Assembly (NCBI GenBank): GCA_036377675.1
Contig: DASUXY010000021.1
Coordinates: 1 to 62,386 of the forward strand
Length of the DNA stretch: 62,386 nt
Direction of reading: 5' to 3'
DNA from: DASUXY01 sp036377675
Lineage (GTDB): Bacteria > Bacillota > Bacilli > Bacillales > Amphibacillaceae
Shown: piece by piece, positions 43,951-52,171 of the stretch
How the letters are laid out: the number at the start of each line of letters is the position of its first letter
How positions within the stretch are numbered: position 1 is the stretch's first letter
Notes under the pieces: generated by a model
Databases searched by the model: none
Told to the model about the DNA's origin: nothing
The model's input: only the letters and a program-made list of their open reading frames with translations
Made by a program: the position numbers and the translations under genes

Positions 43951-43991
43951 ATTCCCACCTCCTAAATGATTCCTTCATCATACCGATCGAA

Positions 43992-44110
43992 TAAAAAACC
44001 TCCATGTAGACATGGAGGTTTCTCACAAATAAATATCCTATTTGTTTCAAAACACCTCGGCAGGATATTAAGCATTGTTGCACCTGAGTCTACGGTATAA
44101 CGTTTTTAAT
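43992..44110 (-). promoter_or_regulatory. L10 leader RNA with intrinsic terminator
   Basis: The transcript upstream of rplJ contains the conserved-looking AATATCCTGCCGAGGTGT segment, a partner GGATATT, and then a perfect AAACCTCCATG/CATGGAGGTTT terminator stem with a T run (43992-44023). This is the layout of the L10 leader (Rfam L10_leader), which L10-L12 binds to switch on termination. Confidence 0.8.
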
Positions 44111-44125
44111 TTTACAACGTCATTT

Positions 44126-44154
44126 ATTATAGCGAATCGTTCAGCAATTGTCAA
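44126..44154 (-). promoter_or_regulatory. Consensus promoter of rplJL
   Basis: TTGACA (44149-44154), exactly 17 bases, TATAAT (44126-44131): a perfect sigma-A consensus. The -35 overlaps the rplA stop codon. It feeds the L10 leader. Confidence 0.9.
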
Positions 44155-44858
44155 TCATCTTTTACACGAGTGTATTTAGCCGGATCGACTTTAACCCCAG
44201 GTCCCATTGTTGATGAGACTGCAATGTTTTTAAGATAAACACCTTTTACAGAGTGGGGTCTTGCTTTAGCGATTGTGTTTGCAATTGCTTCAAAGTTTTC
44301 AACGAGTTGATTTTGATCAAATGAAACTTTGCCGATTGGTACATGGACGTTCGCATCTTTATCGACACGATATTCAACTTTTCCAGCTTTAATTTCTTTA
44401 ACAGCTTTGTCAACTTCAAATGTTACTGTACCTGTTTTCGGGTTAGGCATCAATCCTTTAGGACCTAGAATACGTCCTAATTTACCAACTTCACCCATCA
44501 TATCAGGTGTAGCAACGATGACATCGAAATCAAGCCAGCCTTCGTTGATTTTTTCAATATAGTCCTCATCACCTACGTAATCTGCTCCAGCTTCCTCAGC
44601 TTCTTTTGCTTTTTCACCTTTAGCAAACACGAGAACAGTCTTCGTTTTTCCGGTACCGTGTGGCAAAACCATAGCCCCACGAATTTGTTGATCCGCTTTT
44701 TTCGGATCTACACCTAAGCGGAAAGCAACATCGACAGTTTCATCAAAAGATGCTTTCGCTGTCTTCTTCACTAATTCAATAGCTTCTTCTACATCATATG
44801 TTTTCGTACGATCAATTAACTGAATCGACTCTTGGTACTTCTTACCTTTTTCAGCCAT
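44151..44858 (-). CDS. rplA: 50S ribosomal protein L1
   Basis: The product has 235 residues from the ATG at 44858 (MAEKGKKYQESIQLIDRTKT). LGRILGPKGLMPNPKTGTVT is the L1 signature. L1 forms the mobile stalk and usually regulates its own operon mRNA. It lies 215 bases after rplK. The longer frame to 44906 includes the Shine-Dalgarno. Confidence 0.97.
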   Translation of the reverse strand: MAEKGKKYQESIQLIDRTKTYDVEEAIELVKKTAKASFDETVDVAFRLGVDPKKADQQIRGAMVLPHGTGKTKTVLVFAKGEKAKEAEEAGADYVGDEDYIEKINEGWLDFDVIVATPDMMGEVGKLGRILGPKGLMPNPKTGTVTFEVDKAVKEIKAGKVEYRVDKDANVHVPIGKVSFDQNQLVENFEAIANTIAKARPHSVKGVYLKNIAVSSTMGPGVKVDPAKYTRVKDD

Positions 44859-45021
44859 GTTATTTCCTCCTCTATTGTGGTTATAACGGTAGTACCTCCC
44901 ACGCATAAAAGCTCACATGCTTTTATAAAGTGAAACTTCTTTCGCCGACGATAAATGATTTCTAACAGATCCACCATCTATCCAAGAAGACGAAGATGGT
45001 AGCTTATTCCTATATAGTTAC

Positions 45022-45060
45022 AGTAAAAGGTTGCGATGCAGCTCGTCCTCTCGCAACCTA
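45022..45060 (-). terminator. Hairpin between rplK and rplA
   Basis: AGGTTGCGA and TCGCAACCT form a perfect 9-bp stem, followed on the minus strand by TTTACTG, right after the rplK stop. It is a partial terminator or the L1-binding operator of the L11 operon. I cannot tell which. Confidence 0.55.
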
Positions 45061-45073
45061 TGTTAACCAATCA

Positions 45074-45499
45074 TTAGTCTTCAATCGTTATACCCATACT
45101 ACGCGCTGTTCCTTCAACCATGCGCATCGCTGCTTCTACATCCGCAGCATTCAAGTCTTTCATTTTCATTTCAGCAATTTCTTTTACTTTATCGCGCTTA
45201 ACAGTCGCTACTTTATTACGATTCGGCTCTCCAGATGCTTTATCAATACCAGCTGCTTCTTTTAATAATACAGAAGCTGGTGGAGTTTTCGTAACAAATG
45301 TAAATGAACGGTCTTCATACACAGTAATTTCAACTGGAATGATTAAACCTGCTTGTTCTTGTGTTTGTGCGTTAAATTCTTTACAAAATCCCATGATGTT
45401 AATTCCTGCTTGACCTAAAGCTGGTCCCACTGGTGGTGCAGGGTTTGCTTTTCCAGCTGGAATTTGTAGTTTTACTAAATCGATTACTTTTTTAGCCAC
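45074..45499 (-). CDS. rplK: 50S ribosomal protein L11
   Basis: The product has 141 residues from a GTG at 45499, chosen because AAGGAGG lies 8 bases upstream; the in-frame GTG at 45508 touches that site. LQIPAGKANPAPPVGPALGQ is the thiostrepton-related region. L11 with rRNA forms the GTPase centre and is needed for RelA activation. The leader just upstream has a GGGGA/TCCCC hairpin. Confidence 0.97.
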   Translation of the reverse strand: MAKKVIDLVKLQIPAGKANPAPPVGPALGQAGINIMGFCKEFNAQTQEQAGLIIPVEITVYEDRSFTFVTKTPPASVLLKEAAGIDKASGEPNRNKVATVKRDKVKEIAEMKMKDLNAADVEAAMRMVEGTARSMGITIED

Positions 45500-45649
45500 G
45501 AGACACACCTCCTTAAGTCCGTGATGTGGTCACAGGGGATTGTTTCCCCTCCCACTCCTTGTTAGCCACTTCGACAATTAAAATTCCGTGGATAACATAA
45601 AAATATTAACACGTTTTATGAAATAAAGCAAGAATTTATTTTGCTAACA

Positions 45650-46183
45650 TTATAGCTTTTCAATTTGTGAAAAGTCCAATTCCACAGGGGTATCTCTACC
45701 GAACATGTTTACATGCACCTTTACTTTTTGTTTATCTACATCAATCTGCTCAATCGTTCCCGTAAAGTTTGTGAAGGGGCCGTCCGTTACCCGAACATTT
45801 TCCTTCACTTCAAATTCTACTTGGACGACATTTTCATCCATACCCATTCGTTTCAGTATAGAATCGATTTCCTCTGGTAAAAGTGGTGTTGGCTTTGTAC
45901 CCCCGCCACTTGAGCCGATAAAACCTGTCACACCTGGTGTGTTTCGAACAACATACCAAGAATCATCCGTCATAATCATTTCTGCCAAGACGTACCCCGG
46001 GAAAAATTTCTTTTTAACAACTTTCTTTTTCCCATCTTTAATTTCCGTTTGTTCATCTTCTGGTACAATGACTCGGAAAATCTTATCTTCCATTCCCATC
46101 GTTTGCACACGTTTTTCCAAGTTCGCTTTTACTTTGTTTTCATAGCCAGAATACGTGTGAATAACATACCAATTACTTTCCAT
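45650..46183 (-). CDS. nusG: Transcription elongation/pausing factor NusG
   Basis: The product has 177 residues. The NGN domain starts WYVIHTYSGYENKVKANLEK, and the C-terminal KOW domain is VRVTDGPFTNFTGTIEQIDV. NusG binds RNA polymerase and the ribosome (through S10). A strong terminator separates it from secE upstream, so it probably has its own promoter, unlike the secE-nusG unit of B. subtilis. Confidence 0.97.
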   Translation of the reverse strand: MESNWYVIHTYSGYENKVKANLEKRVQTMGMEDKIFRVIVPEDEQTEIKDGKKKVVKKKFFPGYVLAEMIMTDDSWYVVRNTPGVTGFIGSSGGGTKPTPLLPEEIDSILKRMGMDENVVQVEFEVKENVRVTDGPFTNFTGTIEQIDVDKQKVKVHVNMFGRDTPVELDFSQIEKL

Positions 46184-46380
46184 TTATTTGGACAATATAC
46201 GTTGTCCTTCCCTCCCTTTTTACTCATCGAATCGTTATGTAACGCCGATAAGTATTTTTCCTAACGAATAAAAAACATATATGAGTATGTCTAAGAATCT
46301 AACCATTTATATTCATCTATGATAAAAGACATATCATCGCATCATGTTCGCATATTGTATCCATGTTTAAAAACAATATT

Positions 46381-46408
46381 AAAAAACCCGTTGAATGCGG
46401 GTTTTTTT
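46381..46408. terminator. Bidirectional terminator between secE and nusG
   Basis: AAAAAACCCG, seven bases, CGGGTTTTTTT works on both strands. It lies about 45 bases after the secE stop. It either ends the secE transcript or is an attenuator in the nusG leader. Confidence 0.85.
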
Positions 46409-46452
46409 AAAATCATCGTATATATTTCCATTATAACATAATCGTACCTTAT

Positions 46453-46626
46453 TTATTCAAAAAACATATTCAAAATAAATGTAATTCCTTGATCCACAAT
46501 TGCGAAGAATATCGCAACAAAGGCCACAGTTGCTACTACCGTAATCGTATAGCTCGTTAACTCTTTACCTGTTGGCCAGGTGACTTTTTTCATTTCTTGT
46601 GATACTTTTTTTAAAAAATTGATCAT
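46453..46626 (-). CDS. secE: Protein translocase subunit SecE
   Basis: The product has 57 residues: an amphipathic start MINFLKKVSQEMKKVTWPTG, the conserved VTWPTGKELTSYT hinge, and a single membrane helix (VVATVAFVAIFFAIV). It clamps SecY. The ATG follows a GGGGGCTCC site. It lies between rpmG and nusG as in Bacillus. Confidence 0.95.
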   Translation of the reverse strand: MINFLKKVSQEMKKVTWPTGKELTSYTITVVATVAFVAIFFAIVDQGITFILNMFFE

Positions 46627-46665
46627 GCCGGAGCCCCCAAATCTAACGGAAAAATTACGCGATTT

Positions 46666-46815
46666 TTATTTCGTTTCAAGGTGTAATGTATGCTTTTTAC
46701 ACGTTTTACAATACTTACGGACTTCTATGCGTGTTGATTGTTGGGACACACTTTTATGGGTCGAATAGTTTCTACTAAGACAAGCTGTACACGCTAAACT
46801 CACTTTTCGTTTCAT
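46666..46815 (-). CDS. rpmG: 50S ribosomal protein L33
   Basis: The product has 49 residues with two CXXC pairs (ACTACLSRNY and KYCKTCKKH), the zinc-binding L33. It is the copy found next to secE in Bacillaceae (rpmGB position). The start MKRKVSLACTACLSRN is slightly unusual in sequence. Confidence 0.93.
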   Translation of the reverse strand: MKRKVSLACTACLSRNYSTHKSVSQQSTRIEVRKYCKTCKKHTLHLETK

Positions 46816-47063
46816 TCAATCACCCCATCAGTAGGGACGTACTCCTATTAATGTAGCACGCTTATTTTTATGTGTCAACGCTCCTCAGGACGAATTTACA
46901 ATAAAAATAGATGAAATCGCCTAACCGAAACAGATGCTTTTTGACGAGCTTCAATCATCTTACTAGAATAGAAAACTAACCCGTATACGCTTGCAAAGAA
47001 CTCTCCAGAGCGCCCCATTTACAGACGATCTCAATGGTTTCATAACATTCTCTTTTTATTCCT
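46816..47063. other. Gap between sigH and rpmG
   Basis: About 250 bases with no gene. I see no perfect terminator or promoter; an AT-rich tract near 46850-46890 is the probable promoter zone for rpmG-secE. Confidence 0.4.
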
Positions 47064-47714
47064 TTATAAGTTCAACTCATTCGTTTCCATCAATTGTTCC
47101 ATTTTACGTTTAACACGTTGTAAGGCATTGTCAATCGACTTTACACTCCGATTTAACGCCGTAGAAATTTCTTGATATGTTCGCCCTTCTAAATACTGAT
47201 GCAACACCTTCTTTTCCAAACCGCTCAACAATTCTGATAATTTAAGTTCGATATGATAGAATTTTTCCTGATTAACGAGCAGTTCTTGAGGGTCGATTGT
47301 CTTTGAACCAGATATTACATCTAATAATGTTCGATCTGATTCTTCATCATAGATAGGTTTATCGAGAGAAACATAGGAGTTAAGTGGGATGTGCTTTTGC
47401 CTCGTAGCGGTTTTAATAGCTGTAATTATCTGTCTCGTAATACATAATTCCGCAAATCCTTTAAAGGACGCCTGCTTGTCCTCATTGTAGTCACGAATCG
47501 CTTTGTAAAGGCCTATCATCCCTTCTTGAATGATATCTTCCCGATCAGCTCCAATTAAAAAATACGTTCTAGCTTTTGCGCGGACAAAATTTTTATATTT
47601 ATATATTAATTGATCTAATGCTTGATCGTCTCCTTGACGGATTAAATATAATAGTTGTTCGTCATCAACATGTTTTACTTTTTCTCGATTGAATGGTTTT
47701 TGCTTGACGTTCAT
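47064..47714 (-). CDS. sigH: RNA polymerase sigma-H factor
   Basis: The product has 216 residues from the ATG at 47714 (MNVKQKPFNREKVKHVDDEQ). Region 2 is DREDIIQEGMIGLYKAIRDY and region 4 is EGRTYQEISTALNRSVKSID. Sigma-H controls post-exponential and sporulation-onset genes (spo0A, spo0F, spoIIA), so the host is probably a spore former. It follows rae1 by 258 bases. Confidence 0.95.
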   Translation of the reverse strand: MNVKQKPFNREKVKHVDDEQLLYLIRQGDDQALDQLIYKYKNFVRAKARTYFLIGADREDIIQEGMIGLYKAIRDYNEDKQASFKGFAELCITRQIITAIKTATRQKHIPLNSYVSLDKPIYDEESDRTLLDVISGSKTIDPQELLVNQEKFYHIELKLSELLSGLEKKVLHQYLEGRTYQEISTALNRSVKSIDNALQRVKRKMEQLMETNELNL

Positions 47715-47931
47715 GCACAATACCCCCTTTGCCAGCTCCTCTTTAATATAAACGTATTATACAGGATGTATTCTTATAAAACAACAGGACAAAAGACTGT
47801 AATAGCACAGTTCGCACGCATTTGTTTGAATGTTGTAACTTTTTTAGCCACTAAGTACCTACTAAATAATTTAGTACTTATTGTAAAACCCCATTTCCTA
47901 CTTAAAAAAGCTTTATAGCTCCTTCTTTAAG

Positions 47932-47980
47932 ATTTAAAAGGGTAAATGAGCATCAGGCATTCTGTCCTATGCTCATTTAC
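47932..47980 (-). terminator. Terminator of the cysES-mrnC-rlmB-rae1 operon
   Basis: GTAAATGAGCAT and ATGCTCATTTAC form a perfect 12-bp stem that includes the rae1 stop codon, followed by CCTTTTAAAT on the minus strand. Confidence 0.75.
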
Positions 47981-48482
47981 TTCCTCGTCGCCATTTCTCA
48001 AAAACTTTTAATACCTGTTCATCTAATACAATTTTCGACGTTGGTTTTTCTTTTTTTTGTATTTCAATCCGCTCGTCAATTCGTTGTTCCATAGCTTCTA
48101 ATTCAATGTATAACTCTCTAGCAGATTTCCGTAAAGCGCCACTTCCAAAAATCGTCCGTTGCTCGGCGTAATCAGATGTGGCGACGTAAATTTGATCGCG
48201 AACATTTTTCAGCTTTTTCACGAGGCGTTCAATACATTCATCGGCTGTTTCTTTTTCTTTTGTAAAAATGACTTCTACATTATGTTTTTTTTCTTTATAT
48301 TCTTTTCCACGAACAAAATAGGCATCAAACACAACGATGACGCGATATCCATAATGTGCTTGGTATTCGGATAACATCTCCATGAGACGATCACGTGCTT
48401 GTTCAAAATCAATCTCTTTTAAAGATTTTAGCTCATCCCAAGCCCCTATCATATTATATCCGTCGATGATGACCGTAATCAT
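47973..48482 (-). CDS. rae1: Ribosome-dependent mRNA endonuclease Rae1 (YacP)
   Basis: The product has 169 residues, a NYN/PIN-like nuclease. It begins ITVIIDGYNMIGAWDELKSL with the metal-binding Asp, and ATSDYAEQRTIFGSGALRKS carries further acidic and basic active-site residues. B. subtilis Rae1 cleaves mRNA in the ribosomal A site. It starts 2 bases after rlmB. Confidence 0.93.
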   Translation of the reverse strand: MITVIIDGYNMIGAWDELKSLKEIDFEQARDRLMEMLSEYQAHYGYRVIVVFDAYFVRGKEYKEKKHNVEVIFTKEKETADECIERLVKKLKNVRDQIYVATSDYAEQRTIFGSGALRKSARELYIELEAMEQRIDERIEIQKKEKPTSKIVLDEQVLKVFEKWRRGSK

Positions 48483-48484
48483 GG

Positions 48485-49228
48485 CTACTCACCTAACGGA
48501 TGCCTTTTTCGAAAAACCTCATACAATAGTATTCCGCAGGCGACAGAAGCATTTAATGATGAAATTTTACCTTTCATAGGAAGATTGACAGTCCAATCAC
48601 ACTTTTCTTTGACCAATCTACTCATGCCTTTCCCCTCATTACCAATGACAATAGCAATAGGCAGAGCTCCGTCCAACATTCTGTAATCTTCATCACCTTC
48701 TGCATCCGTGCCAACAACCCAAACATTCCGCTCTTTTAATTCATCAATCGTGTAAGAGATGTTCGTCACTCTAGCAACTGGAACATGTTCCAAGGCGCCA
48801 GCAGCTGTTTTAGCAACAGCTGCTGTTAATCCAACAGAGCGTCGCTTCGGAATGATTACACCGTGGGCACCTGCCGCATGTGCCGTTCGAATGATTGAAC
48901 CTAAATTATGGGGATCTTCCAGCTCATCCAATATAATAAAAAAGGGGGCTTCATCCACTTTGGATGCCTGAGCAAATAAATCGTCTAAGGAAACATACGT
49001 ATACGGTGCTACGTAAGCAATAATTCCTTGATGATTCCCTTTTGCTGTCCGATCTAACTTATTTTTTGGCACCTTTTGAACGACTGCGCCAGCCTTTTTT
49101 CCTAGTTTATTCAATTTCTCTTGCATGTTCGGATGCAACTGTTCGGACATAAGAACTTTATGAATGGTACGACCCGATTGTAGAGCTGCAAATACAGGAT
49201 TTTTTCCGATAATTATTTCTTGACTCAC
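48485..49228 (-). CDS. rlmB: 23S rRNA (guanosine-2'-O-)-methyltransferase RlmB-type
   Basis: The product has 247 residues from a GTG at 49228 (VSQEIIIGKNPVFAALQSGR), with AAAGGGGG 10 bases upstream. It is a SPOUT methyltransferase: LDELEDPHNLGSIIRTAHAA, then IVIGNEGKGMSRLVKEKCD and the knot motif ISSLNASVACGILLYEVFRK. By family it methylates G2251 of 23S rRNA. It starts 2 bases after the mrnC stop. Confidence 0.94.
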   Translation of the reverse strand: MSQEIIIGKNPVFAALQSGRTIHKVLMSEQLHPNMQEKLNKLGKKAGAVVQKVPKNKLDRTAKGNHQGIIAYVAPYTYVSLDDLFAQASKVDEAPFFIILDELEDPHNLGSIIRTAHAAGAHGVIIPKRRSVGLTAAVAKTAAGALEHVPVARVTNISYTIDELKERNVWVVGTDAEGDEDYRMLDGALPIAIVIGNEGKGMSRLVKEKCDWTVNLPMKGKISSLNASVACGILLYEVFRKRHPLGE

Positions 49229-49230
49229 CG

Positions 49231-49632
49231 TTAGCGTTGCCCCCTTTCTAAAAAGCAAACCGCGTTCGTTAATAATTGTTGCAAACGTGTATCATTTTTT
49301 AATAAATAATGATAACCGATTAACGCTTCGAATGCAGTACTATAACGATACGATTGAACCGAAGTGTTTTTTGGAATGGACTTCGTCTTGGCATTTCTCC
49401 CTCGCAATACAATCTTTTCTTCTTCTTCGGTTAACACACCTTTTTTAAGCCATTCCAAAATGACCGATGCTTGTGCCTTTGCCGAAACAAATGTAATCGC
49501 TGACTCATGTAAATGTTTCGGTTTCACTTGGCCCATCTGGATTAAATAGTGACGAATGTGCAATTCATACACGGCGTCTCCGACATAAGCCAAAGCCAAA
49601 GCTTTCATTTGTTTAACATGTTTATCCATCAT
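49231..49632 (-). CDS. mrnC: Mini-ribonuclease III
   Basis: The product has 133 residues from tandem ATG codons at 49632 (MMDKHVKQMKALALAYVGDA). It has the RNase III catalytic domain without the dsRNA-binding domain; ALAYVGDAVYE is the metal-binding signature. It matures 23S rRNA ends. The start overlaps the cysS stop. Confidence 0.94.
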   Translation of the reverse strand: MMDKHVKQMKALALAYVGDAVYELHIRHYLIQMGQVKPKHLHESAITFVSAKAQASVILEWLKKGVLTEEEEKIVLRGRNAKTKSIPKNTSVQSYRYSTAFEALIGYHYLLKNDTRLQQLLTNAVCFLERGQR

Positions 49633-51032
49633 TAGCCCCTTCTCCAACGAACCCCTTGGGCTGTATCCTCCAAAATAATATCTTTCTCTTTTAAAAGATC
49701 TCTAATCTCATCTGCCCGAGAAAAGTCACGATTTTGTCTAGCTTCGTTTCTTTCTTTAATCAATGCCTCAATCTCTTCATCAAGCAGTTCCTGTTCAGCT
49801 TGCAATGAAATGCCGAGGATATCTAACATCGTTTTAATTTTTTCTTGAAAAGCCTCGATGACCTTGACAGACGTCTGATCAAGTTCGATATATTCATTCG
49901 CCTCTTTTGTCAAATCGAACAATACTGAAATCGCATTTGCTGTATTAAAATCATCATCCATCGCTTGTTCAAACGCTTCCTTGAAGGATTGGACTTTTTC
50001 GAGCCATTCGGACTCCTCACTGTTAAGGTTCATACTTGATTGTTTACGATGTTCTAAATTCAAATAAGACGTCCTTATACGCTCCAAGCTATTGGCGGCA
50101 CTTTCCAACAATTCCTCTGTGAAGTTAATCGGGTTCCTATAATGAACACTAAGCATGAAAAATCGAATAACTTGCGGATCGTGAGCTTTAATTAAATCTC
50201 TCGTTAATATAAAGTTACCGAGTGATTTTGACATTTTTTCATTATCAATATTAATATAACCATTATGCATCCAATAATTTGCAAACGGTTTACCTGTTTT
50301 AGCTTCGGATTGAGCAATTTCATTTTCATGATGCGGAAAGGTAAGATCTTGCCCTCCAGCATGAATATCAATCGTTTCCCCTAAATATTTCTTCGCCATC
50401 GTCGAGCATTCAATATGCCAACCTGGGCGCCCTTTACCCCACGGTGAATCCCAAGAGATTTCCCCTTCTTTCGCTCGTTTCCAAAGAGCAAAATCAAGAG
50501 GATCTTCTTTCTTCTCACCAATTTTAATTCTTGCTCCTGATTGTAACTCTTCTATCGATTGATGGGACAATTTCCCGTAATCTTCAAAAGCTCGTGGTTT
50601 AAAATAAACATCTCCATCAACCTCATAAGCGTAACCTTTCTCAACTAACGCCTCTATAAAGGAAATGATATCATCAATCGATTCTGTAACCCGTGGATGA
50701 TAGGTAGCTTTTTTCACACCGAGTGCTTCAACATCTTCCAAATATGCTTTAATAAACCGATCGGCCACATCGCGTACTTCTTCTTTGCGTTCATGTGCCG
50801 CCTGAATGATTTTATCATCAATATCTGTAAAGTTTAGGACATAGTCAACCGTGTACCCCTTATATTCTAAATACCGTCGTACCGTATCGAAGACAATAGC
50901 TGGGCGAGCATTACCTATATGAATATAATTGTATACCGTAGGACCACATACATACATGCTCACTTTACCGCCTTCAATCGGGTTAAAAACTTCTTTCTTC
51001 CGTGTTAATGTATTATAAATTTCAATCGACAT
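49632..51032 (-). CDS. cysS: Cysteinyl-tRNA synthetase
   Basis: The product has 466 residues. HIGH is seen as IHIGNARP, KMSKS as NEKMSKSLGN, and the zinc ligands in MYVCGPTVY, WHIECSTMA and HENE. It overlaps cysE by 11 bases. The operon has a cysteine T-box leader, so uncharged tRNA-Cys induces both cysteine and cysteinyl-tRNA synthesis. Confidence 0.97.
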   Translation of the reverse strand: MSIEIYNTLTRKKEVFNPIEGGKVSMYVCGPTVYNYIHIGNARPAIVFDTVRRYLEYKGYTVDYVLNFTDIDDKIIQAAHERKEEVRDVADRFIKAYLEDVEALGVKKATYHPRVTESIDDIISFIEALVEKGYAYEVDGDVYFKPRAFEDYGKLSHQSIEELQSGARIKIGEKKEDPLDFALWKRAKEGEISWDSPWGKGRPGWHIECSTMAKKYLGETIDIHAGGQDLTFPHHENEIAQSEAKTGKPFANYWMHNGYINIDNEKMSKSLGNFILTRDLIKAHDPQVIRFFMLSVHYRNPINFTEELLESAANSLERIRTSYLNLEHRKQSSMNLNSEESEWLEKVQSFKEAFEQAMDDDFNTANAISVLFDLTKEANEYIELDQTSVKVIEAFQEKIKTMLDILGISLQAEQELLDEEIEALIKERNEARQNRDFSRADEIRDLLKEKDIILEDTAQGVRWRRG

Positions 51033-51687
51033 ATGTCTTCCCCTCTTTCAGCTTCGCTATTTCATCTTTCAATGCATCAATTTCCTTTTGCAACTGATTA
51101 CACCGGTCGGCTACTGGATCGGGTAACTTATGGTGATCCAAGTCTTTCTCTTTGCGCACTTTTTTCCCATTTTGTACGACAACTCGACCTGGAATGCCGA
51201 CGACGGTACAATGATCCGGAACATTTTTGAGGACAACCGAACCTGCACCTATTTTTGAATTCTCTCCAATCGTAATGGAGCCGAGTACCTTAGCACCAGT
51301 AGCAATTAAAGCATTATCTTTAATCGTCGGGTGACGCTTTCCTTTTTCTTTACCTGTGCCACCGAGAGTTACCCCTTGAAAGACAGTAACGTCATCACCA
51401 ATTTCACACGTTTCACCGATGACAACGCCCATACCATGATCAATGAAAAACCTTCGACCTATTCGTGCTCCTGGGTGAATTTCAACACCAGTTAAAAAGC
51501 GATTTAACTGTGACAAGGCTCGAGCAATGAAGAAAAATCTACGTTTGTAAAAAGCGTGAGCTAATCGATGCCACCAAATTGCATGTAGCCCTGAATACGT
51601 TAAAAAGACTTCAAAATAACTTCGTGCCGCTGGGTCCTGTTCAAATACGACATCCATATCTTCTTTCATGCGCTTAAAAAGCCCCAT
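51022..51687 (-). CDS. cysE: Serine O-acetyltransferase
   Basis: The product has 221 residues. It has the left-handed beta-helix of hexapeptide repeats, with IEIHPGARIGRRFFIDHGMG and HPTIKDNALIATGAKVLGSI. It makes O-acetylserine for cysteine synthesis. First gene of the T-box-controlled operon. Confidence 0.96.
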   Translation of the reverse strand: MGLFKRMKEDMDVVFEQDPAARSYFEVFLTYSGLHAIWWHRLAHAFYKRRFFFIARALSQLNRFLTGVEIHPGARIGRRFFIDHGMGVVIGETCEIGDDVTVFQGVTLGGTGKEKGKRHPTIKDNALIATGAKVLGSITIGENSKIGAGSVVLKNVPDHCTVVGIPGRVVVQNGKKVRKEKDLDHHKLPDPVADRCNQLQKEIDALKDEIAKLKEGKTYVD

Positions 51688-51754
51688 TTTTCATATGCCC
51701 CCTTTGGTTACAACATCACAGTTATTAATCGGATCTATTAAAAATATTTCCACA

Positions 51755-52015
51755 TAAAAAGCGCCCCTATGTGTGTTAAACACAGAGACGCTTATGGCGC
51801 GGTTCCACTCTGTTGGACAGAATATGCACTCATTCCATCCCAGCTCAGTTCTTTTAACGGTAGATCACCGCCATCATATACTTATATTTCTATGATGGAC
51901 TCAGAGGGGCACTTCAAGAACGATACTCAAAATCACTCACAGCCACTGGTGATTCTCTCTGAATAAGTAGTGCGCTCCCTACTTTCCCTCTTCAACGCTT
52001 TTCGTATGTGATTAC
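51755..52015 (-). promoter_or_regulatory. Cysteine T-box leader of cysE-cysS
   Basis: The T-box core TGGAACCGCG is at 51798-51807. A terminator with stem AAGCGTCTCTGTGT/ACACATAGGGGCGCTT and a T run is at 51755-51794. Upstream, a stem I-like region includes GAAGTGCCCCTCTGAG, where TGC (51909-51911) is at the usual specifier position and encodes Cys, in agreement with the genes below. Uncharged tRNA-Cys would stabilise the antiterminator. Confidence 0.9.
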
Positions 52016-52171
52016 TATATGTTTACTGATAACGAGTTGTGTCTATAAATGATTAGGTTGTTGCATACATTTTAAAACAACGACTGTCAATTGACAAGTG
52101 AATTGAACAAGGCTAAACGTTGAAATAGAAAGATGCCTTCGTATGTATGCTCCTCTAATTTTTCCAAAGTC

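Noticed and set aside
45022..45060. Certain assignment of the rplK-rplA hairpin as the L1 operator
   Set aside because: The stem also fits a weak terminator, and I could not match the L1-binding loop, so it is listed only as a hairpin.
45705..46145. 146-codon plus-strand frame opposite nusG
   Set aside because: It is a Ser/Thr/Phe-rich mirror of the nusG codons, with no independent evidence of coding.
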